A DNA stretch of 64,000 nt. Origin: Rhizobium sp. NZLR1. Lineage in GTDB: Bacteria > Pseudomonadota > Alphaproteobacteria > Rhizobiales > Rhizobiaceae. Numbering within the stretch: position 1 is the first letter of the stretch; every line of letters starts with the position of its first letter. Under the pieces are notes generated by a model, which was not told where the DNA came from, made no database searches, and saw only the letters and a list, made by a program, of their open reading frames with translations. Positions 29,802 through 38,295 of the stretch are shown piece by piece. The stretch is from contig NZ_CP071633.1 of assembly GCF_017357385.1 (NCBI RefSeq), positions 124,001 through 188,000 of the forward strand, read 5' to 3'. The translations under genes were made by a program, and so were the position numbers.

Positions 29802-31205
29802 TTAAGTGTCCTTAGGACGGCTGGCGACCTCGAGCGCCAGCCCATTGCGGCCGGTCACGCTGACAGGGTCACCGGCAACAAGTGGTTCGGCGGAAACCGC
29901 CTTCCAGCGTTCGCCATGTGCGATGACATACCCCGTGAGCCCCATCCAGCTCTCAACTTTACCGGAAATGCCAATCATCTGCTCTGCACCGGTGGCAACC
30001 CGGCGCAAGCGCGAGGTGAACGCCAGGCGAGCAACGACAAGGCTAAAAGCAAGAGCAGCAAATGCAATTGCGCCCAGTAGGGCGCGCGACACTTCCAGGC
30101 CGGGTATATCGGTATCAAACAAAATGGTTGCTCCCAGGATCACGGCCAACCCGCCGCCAATGCCGAAAGCGCCGAAGCTTGGCGAATGCGCCTCAGCCAC
30201 AGTCAATCCCACGCCGAGGAAAATAAGCCCAAGGCCGGCAAAACTCACCGGCAGCAATGCCAGGGCATAGAGACCAAGGAGGAGGCAGATGCCGCCGATC
30301 GTGCCAGGAAGCATTGTCCCAGGTGCGAGAAATTCGAAGATCAGGCCATAGATCCCGACCATCATCAGGATGATTGCGATGTTCGGATCGGTAATGACGG
30401 AAAGCAGGCGCGTGCGCCAGTCGGGCTCGAATTCCTGCACGACTAAACCGGAGGTATCGAGCCGGGCGTCCGTTTGACCGACCCGCACCACCTGCCCTTG
30501 TGCCTTTGCAAGGAGATCGTTGACATCAACTGCCGTGAAATCGATGGCATGTTCGCGCACTGCCGCAGTGGATGAAAGGCTCGCAGCTTCGCGCACGGCA
30601 CGCTCTGCCCAGTCGGCGTTGCGATTGCGCAATTCCGCAAGCCCGCGAATGTAAGCGACTGCGTCGTTAACGGCTTTTGCTTCGCTGGCATTGCCCGGAG
30701 CTTCTGCCTGCTTGTCACTAGGTTCGCCCGGCTTCTTTTCGGGTTCCGCATCACCGCCGAAAGGCTTTACGCTGAGCGCGATTGGTGTCGCCGCACCTAG
30801 ATTGGTCCCAGGCGCCATTGCCGCAATGTGGCTTGCGTAGAGAATATAGGTGCCGGCGCTGGCAGCCCGTGCCCCGCTCGGTGCGACGAAGCCCGCGACA
30901 GGCACTGGTGAGGCAAGGATCGCGCGAATGATTTCCCGCATGGAGGTGTCAAGACCACCTGGTGTGTCCATTTGCAGAATGACCAAGACCGCTCCACGTT
31001 CGCCAGCACGCTGAATGCCTCGTATCACGTAGTCAGCTATCGCAGGCCCAATGGCGCCGTTCACCTTGAGGACGACAGCAACGCGGCTGGACGCCGACGG
31101 TGCGACGAAGCCCAAGGCTGAGAACAGCAAAAACAACAAAGTGAAGATTGGCGGTTGCCATCGCCAACACCTTAATCCGCGCGTGACAATCTGCGGAACG
31201 TACAT
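29802..31205 (-). CDS. NfeD-family membrane serine protease-like protein
   Basis: 467 residues from ATG 31205. Signal or first TM segment ([13 protein letters not shown]), then a ClpP-like periplasmic protease domain with [17 protein letters not shown] and [12 protein letters not shown] (the Ser after A-A-S-A is the likely nucleophile), a linker rich in Glu/Lys/Pro, 4-5 transmembrane helices (about 270-400) and a C-terminal OB-fold NfeD domain. It is the long (NfeD1b) type that pairs with slipins. Directly upstream of the slipin gene, same strand. An alternative start at 31268 adds residues without a signal sequence. Confidence 0.85.
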   Translation of the reverse strand: MYVPQIVTRGLRCWRWQPPIFTLLFLLFSALGFVAPSASSRVAVVLKVNGAIGPAIADYVIRGIQRAGERGAVLVILQMDTPGGLDTSMREIIRAILASPVPVAGFVAPSGARAASAGTYILYASHIAAMAPGTNLGAATPIALSVKPFGGDAEPEKKPGEPSDKQAEAPGNASEAKAVNDAVAYIRGLAELRNRNADWAERAVREAASLSSTAAVREHAIDFTAVDVNDLLAKAQGQVVRVGQTDARLDTSGLVVQEFEPDWRTRLLSVITDPNIAIILMMVGIYGLIFEFLAPGTMLPGTIGGICLLLGLYALALLPVSFAGLGLIFLGVGLTVAEAHSPSFGAFGIGGGLAVILGATILFDTDIPGLEVSRALLGAIAFAALAFSLVVARLAFTSRLRRVATGAEQMIGISGKVESWMGLTGYVIAHGERWKAVSAEPLVAGDPVSVTGRNGLALEVASRPKDT

Positions 31206-31350
31206 AATATTTAATATATGTCGGAAATTACAAAGAAAAAGAAGAGGTGTCTCAGGATTTCCGAACAAGCGAAGAACGCCAACCTCAAGGCTTCGCTTGC
31301 ACGGTTAGTTTAACTGAATGGTACGTACAAAAGGCATTCACACAACGCTG

Positions 31351-31640
31351 CTACCCGCTATTCCGCGCAAGGATCGCCAGATACTCGGAGCACACCGTGT
31401 CGACCAGTCCAAGCAATGAGGCATTGCTCTCCAAGCCGGGCGAGAGCCTCCTCGCCGATCTCAAAATGCCTGGAATACCGCGCCTTAACATATGCCTCGT
31501 TCAGCGTGTTGAACCATACGCGCTCTCGATGCTGGTCGCGGGGAAAGGCATCGGCGAGATGTCAGTCCTGTTCCTCGGCGAGCTCGCGCCGTGTGGATCG
31601 TTGGCGTTTATCACTCTGGCGCATTCCGGCGGATACCGCG
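31351..31640 (-). pseudogene. Remnant of a nucleotidyltransferase-HEPN domain gene
   Basis: Reading the minus strand gives RRELAEEQD, an in-frame TGA, then AFPRDQHRERVWFNTLNEA and YVKARYSRHFEIGEEALARL. After a +1 shift it continues LESNASLLGLVDTVCSEYLA to a TAG at 31351. This is the recognisable end of HEPN domains that follow a MNT-type nucleotidyltransferase in one polypeptide (pattern AYVxARYSxHFEI). The nucleotidyltransferase half is missing. It carries both a stop and a frameshift, so it is dead. The remainder of 31206-31759 shows no gene; a plus-strand frame at 31247-31678 is its antisense. Confidence 0.65.
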
Positions 31641-31759
31641 TTTGTCGCTTTTTTGCGACTATTTGCTCAAATTCTTGAGTTGTTAGCTTTTTTTTACGAT
31701 GATTTCCGGTGAACGCATCCGAATTTTAGGCAAGAATGTCTGATGGGGGATCAAGTTGA

Positions 31760-32284
31760 ATGTTGCAGATCAGAGCTGGGACTAAATGCATTGCGTTTTT
31801 GATAGCGACCGGAGCAATTTTAGCCGGTTGCCAGTCATCCAGCGTTGATGGTCTCGCTGCTTTTGGCGATAGTGCAAAGACCCTCGAGGATGATTCAGCC
31901 GTCGCCTTCTATAAGAACGACGAGTTGATAACCACCGGAAAACTGCAGTTTCAGGAAAAGAACTACGGAAAATCTTACGCCATCTACAAGCGAGCGGTTG
32001 ACGTTTTTCCGGAAGATCCGGCCGCTTGGCTGGGCTTAGCAGCCTCGGCCGACATGGTTGCCCGCTTTGATACGTCCGACCGCGCCTACCAGCAACTCTC
32101 GCGAATGATCGGCAACACCCCGGTCTACTACAACAATATCGGATATTCTCACCTTTTACGCGGTGACTTGCGCGTTGCCAGAGGGTATTTCCTGAAAGCC
32201 TATGAGCTTGATCCCGGAAACGAAGTCACTGCCCGTAATCTCGAATTGATGAAGAATAGCGCGAATTTCGCTCAGCGGGGATAG
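31760..32284 (+). CDS. tadD: TadD-like TPR lipoprotein
   Basis: 174 residues. Signal with lipobox ILAGC (Cys24). The mature part carries two or three TPR-like helical pairs (LQFQEKNYGKSYAIYKRAV, then DPAAWLGLAASADMV, then YYNNIGYSHLLRGDLRVA). TadD proteins are outer-membrane TPR lipoproteins that act as pilotins or assembly factors in Tad secretion. It is on the opposite strand from the main pilus operon and convergent with it, unlike loci where tadD follows tadC. Lower GC than its neighbours. Confidence 0.75.
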   Translation: MLQIRAGTKCIAFLIATGAILAGCQSSSVDGLAAFGDSAKTLEDDSAVAFYKNDELITTGKLQFQEKNYGKSYAIYKRAVDVFPEDPAAWLGLAASADMVARFDTSDRAYQQLSRMIGNTPVYYNNIGYSHLLRGDLRVARGYFLKAYELDPGNEVTARNLELMKNSANFAQRG

Positions 32285-32397
32285 GTTCCTTCAGCGATCG
32301 TCTGGGTCGAGATTAGCGCCCTTGCCGCATTGCGAGCATCGGGCCGCGCCCCTTGCCGCGTCCAGCGATTGCCTTGGAGATTTCGCTGAGGTCGTTG

Positions 32398-32967
32398 TTA
32401 TCGTGCCTTCCGAAGTATGAGCTGGCCTTCCGGCGAGAGTGTTCGTTCGTAACGCGGCAGGTCACTGACAGCAATGCCCCCGGCTTCGATGGACGCAAGA
32501 CTGCTATTTTGAGTTTCCGCTGGCAGGGCACCGCGCGATGGTGCGAAAAATTGTGCTGGTTCCTTGCCGGGCGCGCTCAGGACCAAAGCTGAACCCATGC
32601 GTGTACCGCTTGTGACGTTACCCATCCGTTCATTCATCGAAAGAATCGCCTTTTGGAGGCTATCCATCTCCTGGCGGATAACGGCGAGTTCGTCGGCCTT
32701 GGCATTGCTTGCGATATTGCCCGACTGCTTTTCCATTTGTCCTCTCAGGCCATCGATGGACCTTTTAAGCGCGGCCATGGTCTCGCGGCTCTCGCGAACA
32801 TCCGCTGAGTTTTTGGCAGTATAGATGAGAACGCCAGCACTCATAGGCAAGAGCATTAGGACAAGACCGACGAGGAGCGGGCTTTTTGAGCCTCTCTGCT
32901 CAATTACTCGCATATTGCTTGGTCTCGCGCCGCCTACTTCGCCGTCGATATTCGGGATGCTGGTCAT
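32398..32967 (-). CDS. Single-pass membrane protein with coiled coil, Tad-operon associated
   Basis: 189 residues from ATG 32967, chosen because GGGGAG lies 8 nt upstream. A cytoplasmic N-terminus of about 30 residues, one TM helix (LLVGLVLMLLPMSAGVLIY), then a coiled coil of about 75 residues (MAALKRSIDGLRGQMEKQS...DELAVIRQEMDSLQKAIL) and a low-complexity tail. No family recognised. It is the last gene of the pilus operon strand, 68 nt after the AAA+ ATPase stop, and may link envelope and pilus machinery. Function unknown. Confidence 0.6.
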   Translation of the reverse strand: MTSIPNIDGEVGGARPSNMRVIEQRGSKSPLLVGLVLMLLPMSAGVLIYTAKNSADVRESRETMAALKRSIDGLRGQMEKQSGNIASNAKADELAVIRQEMDSLQKAILSMNERMGNVTSGTRMGSALVLSAPGKEPAQFFAPSRGALPAETQNSSLASIEAGGIAVSDLPRYERTLSPEGQLILRKAR

Positions 32968-33035
32968 TCGTTTCACTCCCCGTAAGTCGTTAATTGGATA
33001 GATTCAGGACTCCGTGCTTAGCGCGAAGTCCGCAA

Positions 33036-34340
33036 TCATCCAGACGTGAATACACCTTCCCACGCCCGTTCGAGCATATCGAGCGACGCGATTCTTTCTA
33101 CACCGTTGAATTCGCAGTAGGAATCGACGAAATCCAAAAGATATTTCGGATGATAGCAAGACGCTAGTACATTGCCATTGTACTTGCGATCGTAGAACAG
33201 GTTCAGGTCCGGATCACAGACAACCAATCCACTGCCGCTGGCATACGATCTGAAAATTCTGATATATTCGTCGCGCGACGGAGTGTTCACAAAGATCTTA
33301 TACTTGAGGCGCCGCAAGCCCGCTTCGTCGGAAAGGTCCCTCGGTGCGATATTCGTCGAAAATACGACCAGCTCGTCAAAGGGAACCCTGAACTTCTTGC
33401 CGGTATGCAGCGTCAGGAAGTCATATCCGCGCTCGAGCGGCACGATCCAGCGATTGATGAGCGCCTGCGGCGCCACTTGCTGGCGCCCGAAGTCGTCGAT
33501 GATGAAAACGCCGCCGGACGCCTTCAAGTGTATGGGCGCTTCATAGACATTCGGTCCGTCGTTGAAGGTGAGATCGAGCTGATCGAGGGTTAATTCCCCG
33601 CCCGTCTTGATCACCGGACGGCGGCATTCGATCCATCGTTGATCCCCTTTCGGATAGGATTCTGCGTCAGACTCCGACAATGGGTGATGTACTGCCTCGT
33701 CATAGAAACTGATGACATGGCCGCCGACCTCGATGGCATAAGGCACCCATATTGTTTGGCGAAACAGCTGCGACGTCCGCTCGGCGATGCTTGTCTTTCC
33801 GTTTCCGGCGGGTCCGTAAAGCAGGATAGAGCGACCGGAGTTCAGGGCCGGCCCGAGTTTTTCGACCAAGGCGTCTGCGAGCACCAGCCCATCAAGGCTC
33901 TCGGTCAGCCGCTCCGGTGTCACGCGCTCGTGATGGATGGACTGCAAACCCACTTGTCGGCAGAACGCGTCCAGCGACACCGGCGCGGGCCCGATATACT
34001 GGCATTGACGCGAGGCCGCGTGGGCATATTCGAACCCCTTCATTGAAAGCGCATATCGAATATCGGATCTCACATCCTCACCAGCCAGGCCGCGAGCCTC
34101 GAGGTATGCAAGTTTCACGAGTTCCTTGATAAGGATGTTGACGATCACCTTCGGCAGTTTCATGCGCGCAGCCAGATGAGATGCCGTGATTGTATCCTGC
34201 TCGGCCGCACATTTTGACGCCAGCCGAAGCAGGAACGACGAATCCAGTCCGGCTTGTTCTATGCTTGCCGGTGCGATCGGCATTCGCGGGTCGAGGGAAA
34301 TGATGGCATCGTTACGATTCTGTTCGAGCGAATACTGCAT
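33036..34340 (-). CDS. AAA+ ATPase with N-terminal winged-helix-like region, Tad-operon associated
   Basis: 434 residues. Residues about 30-110 look like a winged helix (TASHLAARMKLPKVIVNILIKEL). Walker A GPAGNGKT is at 176-183, Walker B GVFIIDDFG at 277-285 and a sensor-1 Asn at 330 (VVFSTN). The AAA+ core resembles MoxR/RavA-like or sigma54-activator-like cores more than TadA. No sigma54 GAFTGA loop is visible. It follows tadC by 15 nt on the same strand. It could be an ATPase chaperone for pilus assembly or a regulator of it. Not part of the minimal Tad set, so its job is open. Confidence 0.7.
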   Translation of the reverse strand: MQYSLEQNRNDAIISLDPRMPIAPASIEQAGLDSSFLLRLASKCAAEQDTITASHLAARMKLPKVIVNILIKELVKLAYLEARGLAGEDVRSDIRYALSMKGFEYAHAASRQCQYIGPAPVSLDAFCRQVGLQSIHHERVTPERLTESLDGLVLADALVEKLGPALNSGRSILLYGPAGNGKTSIAERTSQLFRQTIWVPYAIEVGGHVISFYDEAVHHPLSESDAESYPKGDQRWIECRRPVIKTGGELTLDQLDLTFNDGPNVYEAPIHLKASGGVFIIDDFGRQQVAPQALINRWIVPLERGYDFLTLHTGKKFRVPFDELVVFSTNIAPRDLSDEAGLRRLKYKIFVNTPSRDEYIRIFRSYASGSGLVVCDPDLNLFYDRKYNGNVLASCYHPKYLLDFVDSYCEFNGVERIASLDMLERAWEGVFTSG

Positions 34341-34355
34341 ACGACCTCGCTTGGC

Positions 34356-35300
34356 TCAACCGCCGGGTTTCATGCTGACGAGAAGACTGACGACACGGAT
34401 AACAATGGGAACGAGAACGATGACGAGGCTTACCGGAAAAAGGAACGCGCCGAGCGGCAGCAGCATCTTGACCGGCAGGGCGTTTGCCTTTTCCTCCGCG
34501 CGAACAATGCGGACGTCGCGCATTTCCTTGCTGTAGACCCGGAGCGTCTGCGTTACGCTCGTCCCGAGTTCCTCCGATTGGCGGAACAGAACGGAAAGGG
34601 ACCGGGCCTCGTCAATCCTTAGGCGGGTGGCAAGGTTGGCGAGCGACTCGCGCAATCGCCGGCCGCCCCGCACTTCCAGCATCATGATCGAGAGATGCAG
34701 GCCGAAGTCCTGCTGCTTGCTAACGAATTCTCGGGCAACACGGTTCGCCGCCGCCTCGATGCTCATCCCCGCATCGAGGCAGACGATCAGCATATCCATA
34801 AAATCGGGAAAGAGGCGGCGGTACTCCCTCTCTTTGGCGGCGCCACGCCGGTCGATATAGATGTTGACGAGAATAAAGGTCGCACCCGCAGCAAACATGG
34901 CAATGATCAGGGTCGCGATATGCGACATGTCCGGCGCGACCCGGTTTGCGGCCCAGACCGCCGCGACGAGCACGCTGATACAGACGACCGCGCGAACCAC
35001 CTGGAAGGTGGTTACGGCGCCGGCAGCGAAATACCCCGCTCGAATCAGCCGGTTCTGGGTGGAGTTCACATTGGTGTCACGTCGCGTAATTTCGAAATAG
35101 CGACGGATCAGGCGGTTTTCCGCCTCGCCGAGATCGGCAATCGTCGTATCGCCAAGGTGGACCTCCTCGCCGGCCGCCGCCGAGCTCTTCGACACCCGAA
35201 CCGAGACCTCGCGCTGCCGAAAAAACAACTCCGATGCTGCTGCAGAGAAGATCAGCACTGCAAAGAAGACGATGAGGTAGATTCCATACTCACTCGACAT
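34356..35300 (-). CDS. tadC: TadC inner-membrane platform protein (T2SS F domain)
   Basis: 314 residues from ATG 35300. N-terminal TM segment, a cluster near 95-140 with two hydrophobic helices, the GspF-type segment FPDFMDMLIVCLDAGMSIEA and C-terminal TM helices (LPLGAFLFPVSLVIVLVPIV). Works with TadB as the inner-membrane platform on which the ATPase CpaF drives pilin polymerisation. 7 nt after the tadB stop. Confidence 0.9.
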   Translation of the reverse strand: MSSEYGIYLIVFFAVLIFSAAASELFFRQREVSVRVSKSSAAAGEEVHLGDTTIADLGEAENRLIRRYFEITRRDTNVNSTQNRLIRAGYFAAGAVTTFQVVRAVVCISVLVAAVWAANRVAPDMSHIATLIIAMFAAGATFILVNIYIDRRGAAKEREYRRLFPDFMDMLIVCLDAGMSIEAAANRVAREFVSKQQDFGLHLSIMMLEVRGGRRLRESLANLATRLRIDEARSLSVLFRQSEELGTSVTQTLRVYSKEMRDVRIVRAEEKANALPVKMLLPLGAFLFPVSLVIVLVPIVIRVVSLLVSMKPGG

Positions 35301-35307
35301 GACCGCC

Positions 35308-36261
35308 TCAGTACTCGAAGTTGACCATCTTGTAGAGAATGACATTCCCGATGGCCATGACGGCCAGCAAAACGCTCACCACGGTGGTTCCGTGGCCGCT
35401 ATCCCAGACAGGATCGAAGTAGGTCGGCGACAACGCCTTGATCATCGCGTAGAGCAGAAACGGATAGACCGACATGAAGATCGCCGTGATGCGTCCTTCC
35501 GAGGAAATCGCCCTGACCTTTGCCCTGAGCATTGTCCGGTCTCGCAGCGTCTTCGAAAGGTTCTGCAAGATCTCCACCAGATTGCCGCCGGTTCCCGCCT
35601 GTACGCTCAACGATATCGCAAGCAGGTTCAGATCCTCGACGCCGACCCGGTCCGTCAAGTTCACAAGGGCGTCGTCCAGTGTAACGCCGTAGGTGAGTTC
35701 ATCCGAGAGGAGGCCGAATTCGGTGCCGATCGGATCAGGCATCTCGCGTGCCACCAAAGCAATCGCCGCCGGCAGCGGGTGGCCGGCGGCCAAGCTGCGA
35801 TTGGCGACATCGAGCGCTTCAGGAAGCTTCAGTTCGAATTTCTTCATGCGGCGCGCCCGAGCGCGCCAGACGACGAGTGCGGGGATGAGGAGGCAAATCA
35901 GGAGAAAGACCGGCACTCTAAGCAGAGTGCTCGGCACGAGGAACTGAACGACCAGCCACGTCAAGAGTGCGCCCGCGATTGTGAAGAGAGCAAATCGCCT
36001 TGCATCGAACTTAATTCCCGACTGGGCGTAGAACTGCAGCAGCCGCTGCATCATGGGGGTTTGCCGCCAACTGCCGCCGACACCGCGCTCCTTGAGCATG
36101 TCGCTATAGGTCTTACGATGATCATCGCTGACCTCGAGCAAGCTCAGCCGATGGTTTACAGCGCGGTGGCGTTCGGATGTCTTGAAGTAGCCGCGCATTA
36201 TCGCTTCGACAGCAACAAGGGCCGCGGTGAAAACGGCCGCGTAAAGCAGAGTCAGGCTCAT
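35308..36261 (-). CDS. tadB: TadB inner-membrane platform protein (T2SS F domain)
   Basis: 317 residues. TM helices near the N-terminus, a central pair (ALFTIAGALLTWLVVQFLV; VFLLICLLIPALVV) and the C-terminus. The GspF segment reads LPEALDVANRSLAAGHPLPAAI. Partner of TadC. Its ATG overlaps the cpaF stop by 4 nt (ATGA), so the two are translationally coupled. Confidence 0.9.
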   Translation of the reverse strand: MSLTLLYAAVFTAALVAVEAIMRGYFKTSERHRAVNHRLSLLEVSDDHRKTYSDMLKERGVGGSWRQTPMMQRLLQFYAQSGIKFDARRFALFTIAGALLTWLVVQFLVPSTLLRVPVFLLICLLIPALVVWRARARRMKKFELKLPEALDVANRSLAAGHPLPAAIALVAREMPDPIGTEFGLLSDELTYGVTLDDALVNLTDRVGVEDLNLLAISLSVQAGTGGNLVEILQNLSKTLRDRTMLRAKVRAISSEGRITAIFMSVYPFLLYAMIKALSPTYFDPVWDSGHGTTVVSVLLAVMAIGNVILYKMVNFEY

Positions 36262-37706
36262 TGAACAGGTCCCGTTTGCAGCGGTTTACCGGGATCAAAA
36301 ATCGTCCCGGGGATCTCGATCCCGAGTTCGGCAAATTCCTCGACGAACCGCGGCCGAATGCCGGTGGCGCGGAATTCTCCATGGATCCGCCCGCCTTCAT
36401 CGGTGCCGAGTTTCTTGAATTTCATAATCTCCTGCATCTGCAGGACTTCGCCCTCCATGCCGGTGATCTCGGAAATCGAGACAATCTTGCGACTGCCGTC
36501 GCTCAGGCGCTGGACCTGCACGATGATGGTGATGGCGGACGAGATCTGCGAGCGAATGCTCAACTGCGACATCGGCATCCCCGCCATGCCGACCATCTGC
36601 TCAAGCCGACCGACAGCGTCGCGGGGCGTATTGGCGTGAATGGTCGTCATCGACCCCTCATGACCGGTATTCATCGCCTGCAGCATGTCGAACGCCTCGT
36701 CGCCGCGTACTTCGCCGACGATAATGCGGTCGGGACGCATGCGTAGGGCATTTTTCAAGAGTTCGCGCTGGCGGATCTCGTTGCGTCCGTCGAGCGTCGG
36801 CGGTCGAGTTTCCAAACGCCCGACATGTGGCTGCTGCAGTTGAAGCTCGGCCGCATCCTCGATGGTGATCAGGCGCTCCTTTGGAGAAATCTGCGACGAG
36901 AGAGCGTTGAGCAAAGTGGTCTTGCCAGAACCGGTGCCGCCTGAAATGACCATGGACACTTTGCCCTTGACCGCGGCGCTAAGAAGGATGCGCATCGCAT
37001 CGGCCATGGCACCATATTGCACGAGGCGCTCCATTGTCAGCGGCTTGCGGGTGAATTTGCGAATGGAAACGAGCGGACCATCGACCGAGATCGGCCTGAT
37101 GGCGACGTTGACACGCGAGCCATCCTTGAGGCGGGCGTCAACCATCGGCGTTGACTCGTCGACGCGACGGCCGACTGCCGAGACGATCTTGTTGATCACC
37201 CGAAGTAGATGGTCCTCGTCTTTGAACCGCACGGCGGTGCTCTCGAGCTTGCCGCTCCGCTCGACATAGACGCTGTTGTAGCCGTTGATGAGAATATCTG
37301 CGATTGTGTCGTCGGCCAGCAACGGCTCGATCGGTCCTAGCCCGAGCATCTCGTGGGTGATATCGCGGATCAGATCATTGATTTCCTTGGCATTCAGCGG
37401 AAAGTTGTTACTCCGGATATAGTCCTTGACCAACGGCCGGATCTCGGTGGCGATCTCCTCGTTGTCGAGCGTGTCGAGGATCCCGAGGTTGATACGATCG
37501 AGCAGGTAGCGGTGCAGATTGACCCGCTCGGAAACCATGTCCGGCCCGAGCGAAGCCTCTTCGCCACTCGCCGTGGCGCTGCCAGAGGCCGGTTGGGCAG
37601 GCGTATTCTGAACTGCGGCGGCTAAAGACAGTTCGGCCGCCTCCAGATGTTCCCGGCTTTCCGGCTCCCGCTGCTTGTAGAAACGCCCCATGATGCCGTT
37701 CGCCAT
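36258..37706 (-). CDS. cpaF: CpaF/TadA pilus assembly ATPase
   Basis: 482 residues from ATG 37706 (an ATG at 37733 would add nine). Walker [17 protein letters not shown], the Asp box [11 protein letters not shown] and Walker [14 protein letters not shown] are all intact, with the PilT-family His box HANTPRDA. Hexameric secretion ATPase powering Flp pilus assembly. Encoded just after the L,D-transpeptidase and just before tadB. Confidence 0.94.
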   Translation of the reverse strand: MANGIMGRFYKQREPESREHLEAAELSLAAAVQNTPAQPASGSATASGEEASLGPDMVSERVNLHRYLLDRINLGILDTLDNEEIATEIRPLVKDYIRSNNFPLNAKEINDLIRDITHEMLGLGPIEPLLADDTIADILINGYNSVYVERSGKLESTAVRFKDEDHLLRVINKIVSAVGRRVDESTPMVDARLKDGSRVNVAIRPISVDGPLVSIRKFTRKPLTMERLVQYGAMADAMRILLSAAVKGKVSMVISGGTGSGKTTLLNALSSQISPKERLITIEDAAELQLQQPHVGRLETRPPTLDGRNEIRQRELLKNALRMRPDRIIVGEVRGDEAFDMLQAMNTGHEGSMTTIHANTPRDAVGRLEQMVGMAGMPMSQLSIRSQISSAITIIVQVQRLSDGSRKIVSISEITGMEGEVLQMQEIMKFKKLGTDEGGRIHGEFRATGIRPRFVEEFAELGIEIPGTIFDPGKPLQTGPVQ

Positions 37707-37722
37707 GCTTCCCACCCCTGAA

Positions 37723-38295
37723 CTATTTAACAATGACCGTGGAACCGACTTTCACCCTCTCATAGAGATCGATGACGTCGGCATTGCTCATGCGAAAACA
37801 GCCCGATGATGCGAAACCGCCGACCGTCGACTGCTCATTCGTTCCATGAATGCGGTAGAGCGTGTCGGTCCTGTCCTTGTAGAGATAGATCCCGCGAGCG
37901 CCCAATGGATTAAGCGGCCCGGCAGGCACCATGTCCGGAAGTCCGGCTGCGCGCGCCTTCATCTCGGCAGGCGGGCGCCAGTCAGGCCACTCAGCCTTGC
38001 GTCCAACCTTGACGGTCCCGCTCCAACGAAATCCGTCTCGTCCCACTCCGATTTTGTAACGGATCGCGCGTCCATCGGAGATGACGAGATCCAGCGTACG
38101 GTTCGCGGTGACGATGACGATTGTCCCAGCCGCATAGTTCTTTTCGATCGCCACCACGGCGCTTGTCGTCGGCCCAAGGCTTCGTGGCACAAGCCCGGCT
38201 GCCGCGGCATCCCCGGCAACGGCCAGAATTGCCAAAACCACAAGGCCGACATGGGCGGCGCAGGACCTCATGCGCCCACTGTCGATCGCCTTCAT
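37723..38295 (-). CDS. L,D-transpeptidase (YkuD domain), embedded in the Tad operon
   Basis: 190 residues. Signal peptide (about 1-33, ending AGDAAAA), then a YkuD domain with the catalytic motif HGTNEQSTVGGFASSGCFRM: the Cys is the nucleophile and the His lies in the canonical HxxN position. L,D-transpeptidases form 3-3 cross-links or anchor proteins to peptidoglycan; rhizobial walls are rich in such links. Its start overlaps the cpaE stop by 4 nt and it is followed 16 nt later by cpaF, so it is a true operon member. A role in opening or sealing the wall around the pilus is inferred. Confidence 0.85.
   Translation of the reverse strand: MKAIDSGRMRSCAAHVGLVVLAILAVAGDAAAAGLVPRSLGPTTSAVVAIEKNYAAGTIVIVTANRTLDLVISDGRAIRYKIGVGRDGFRWSGTVKVGRKAEWPDWRPPAEMKARAAGLPDMVPAGPLNPLGARGIYLYKDRTDTLYRIHGTNEQSTVGGFASSGCFRMSNADVIDLYERVKVGSTVIVK

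Noticed and set aside
31247..31678. Plus-strand frame of 143 codons between nfeD and tadD
   Set aside because: Antisense of the HEPN remnant, which is recognisable on the other strand; no homology seen for the plus frame.
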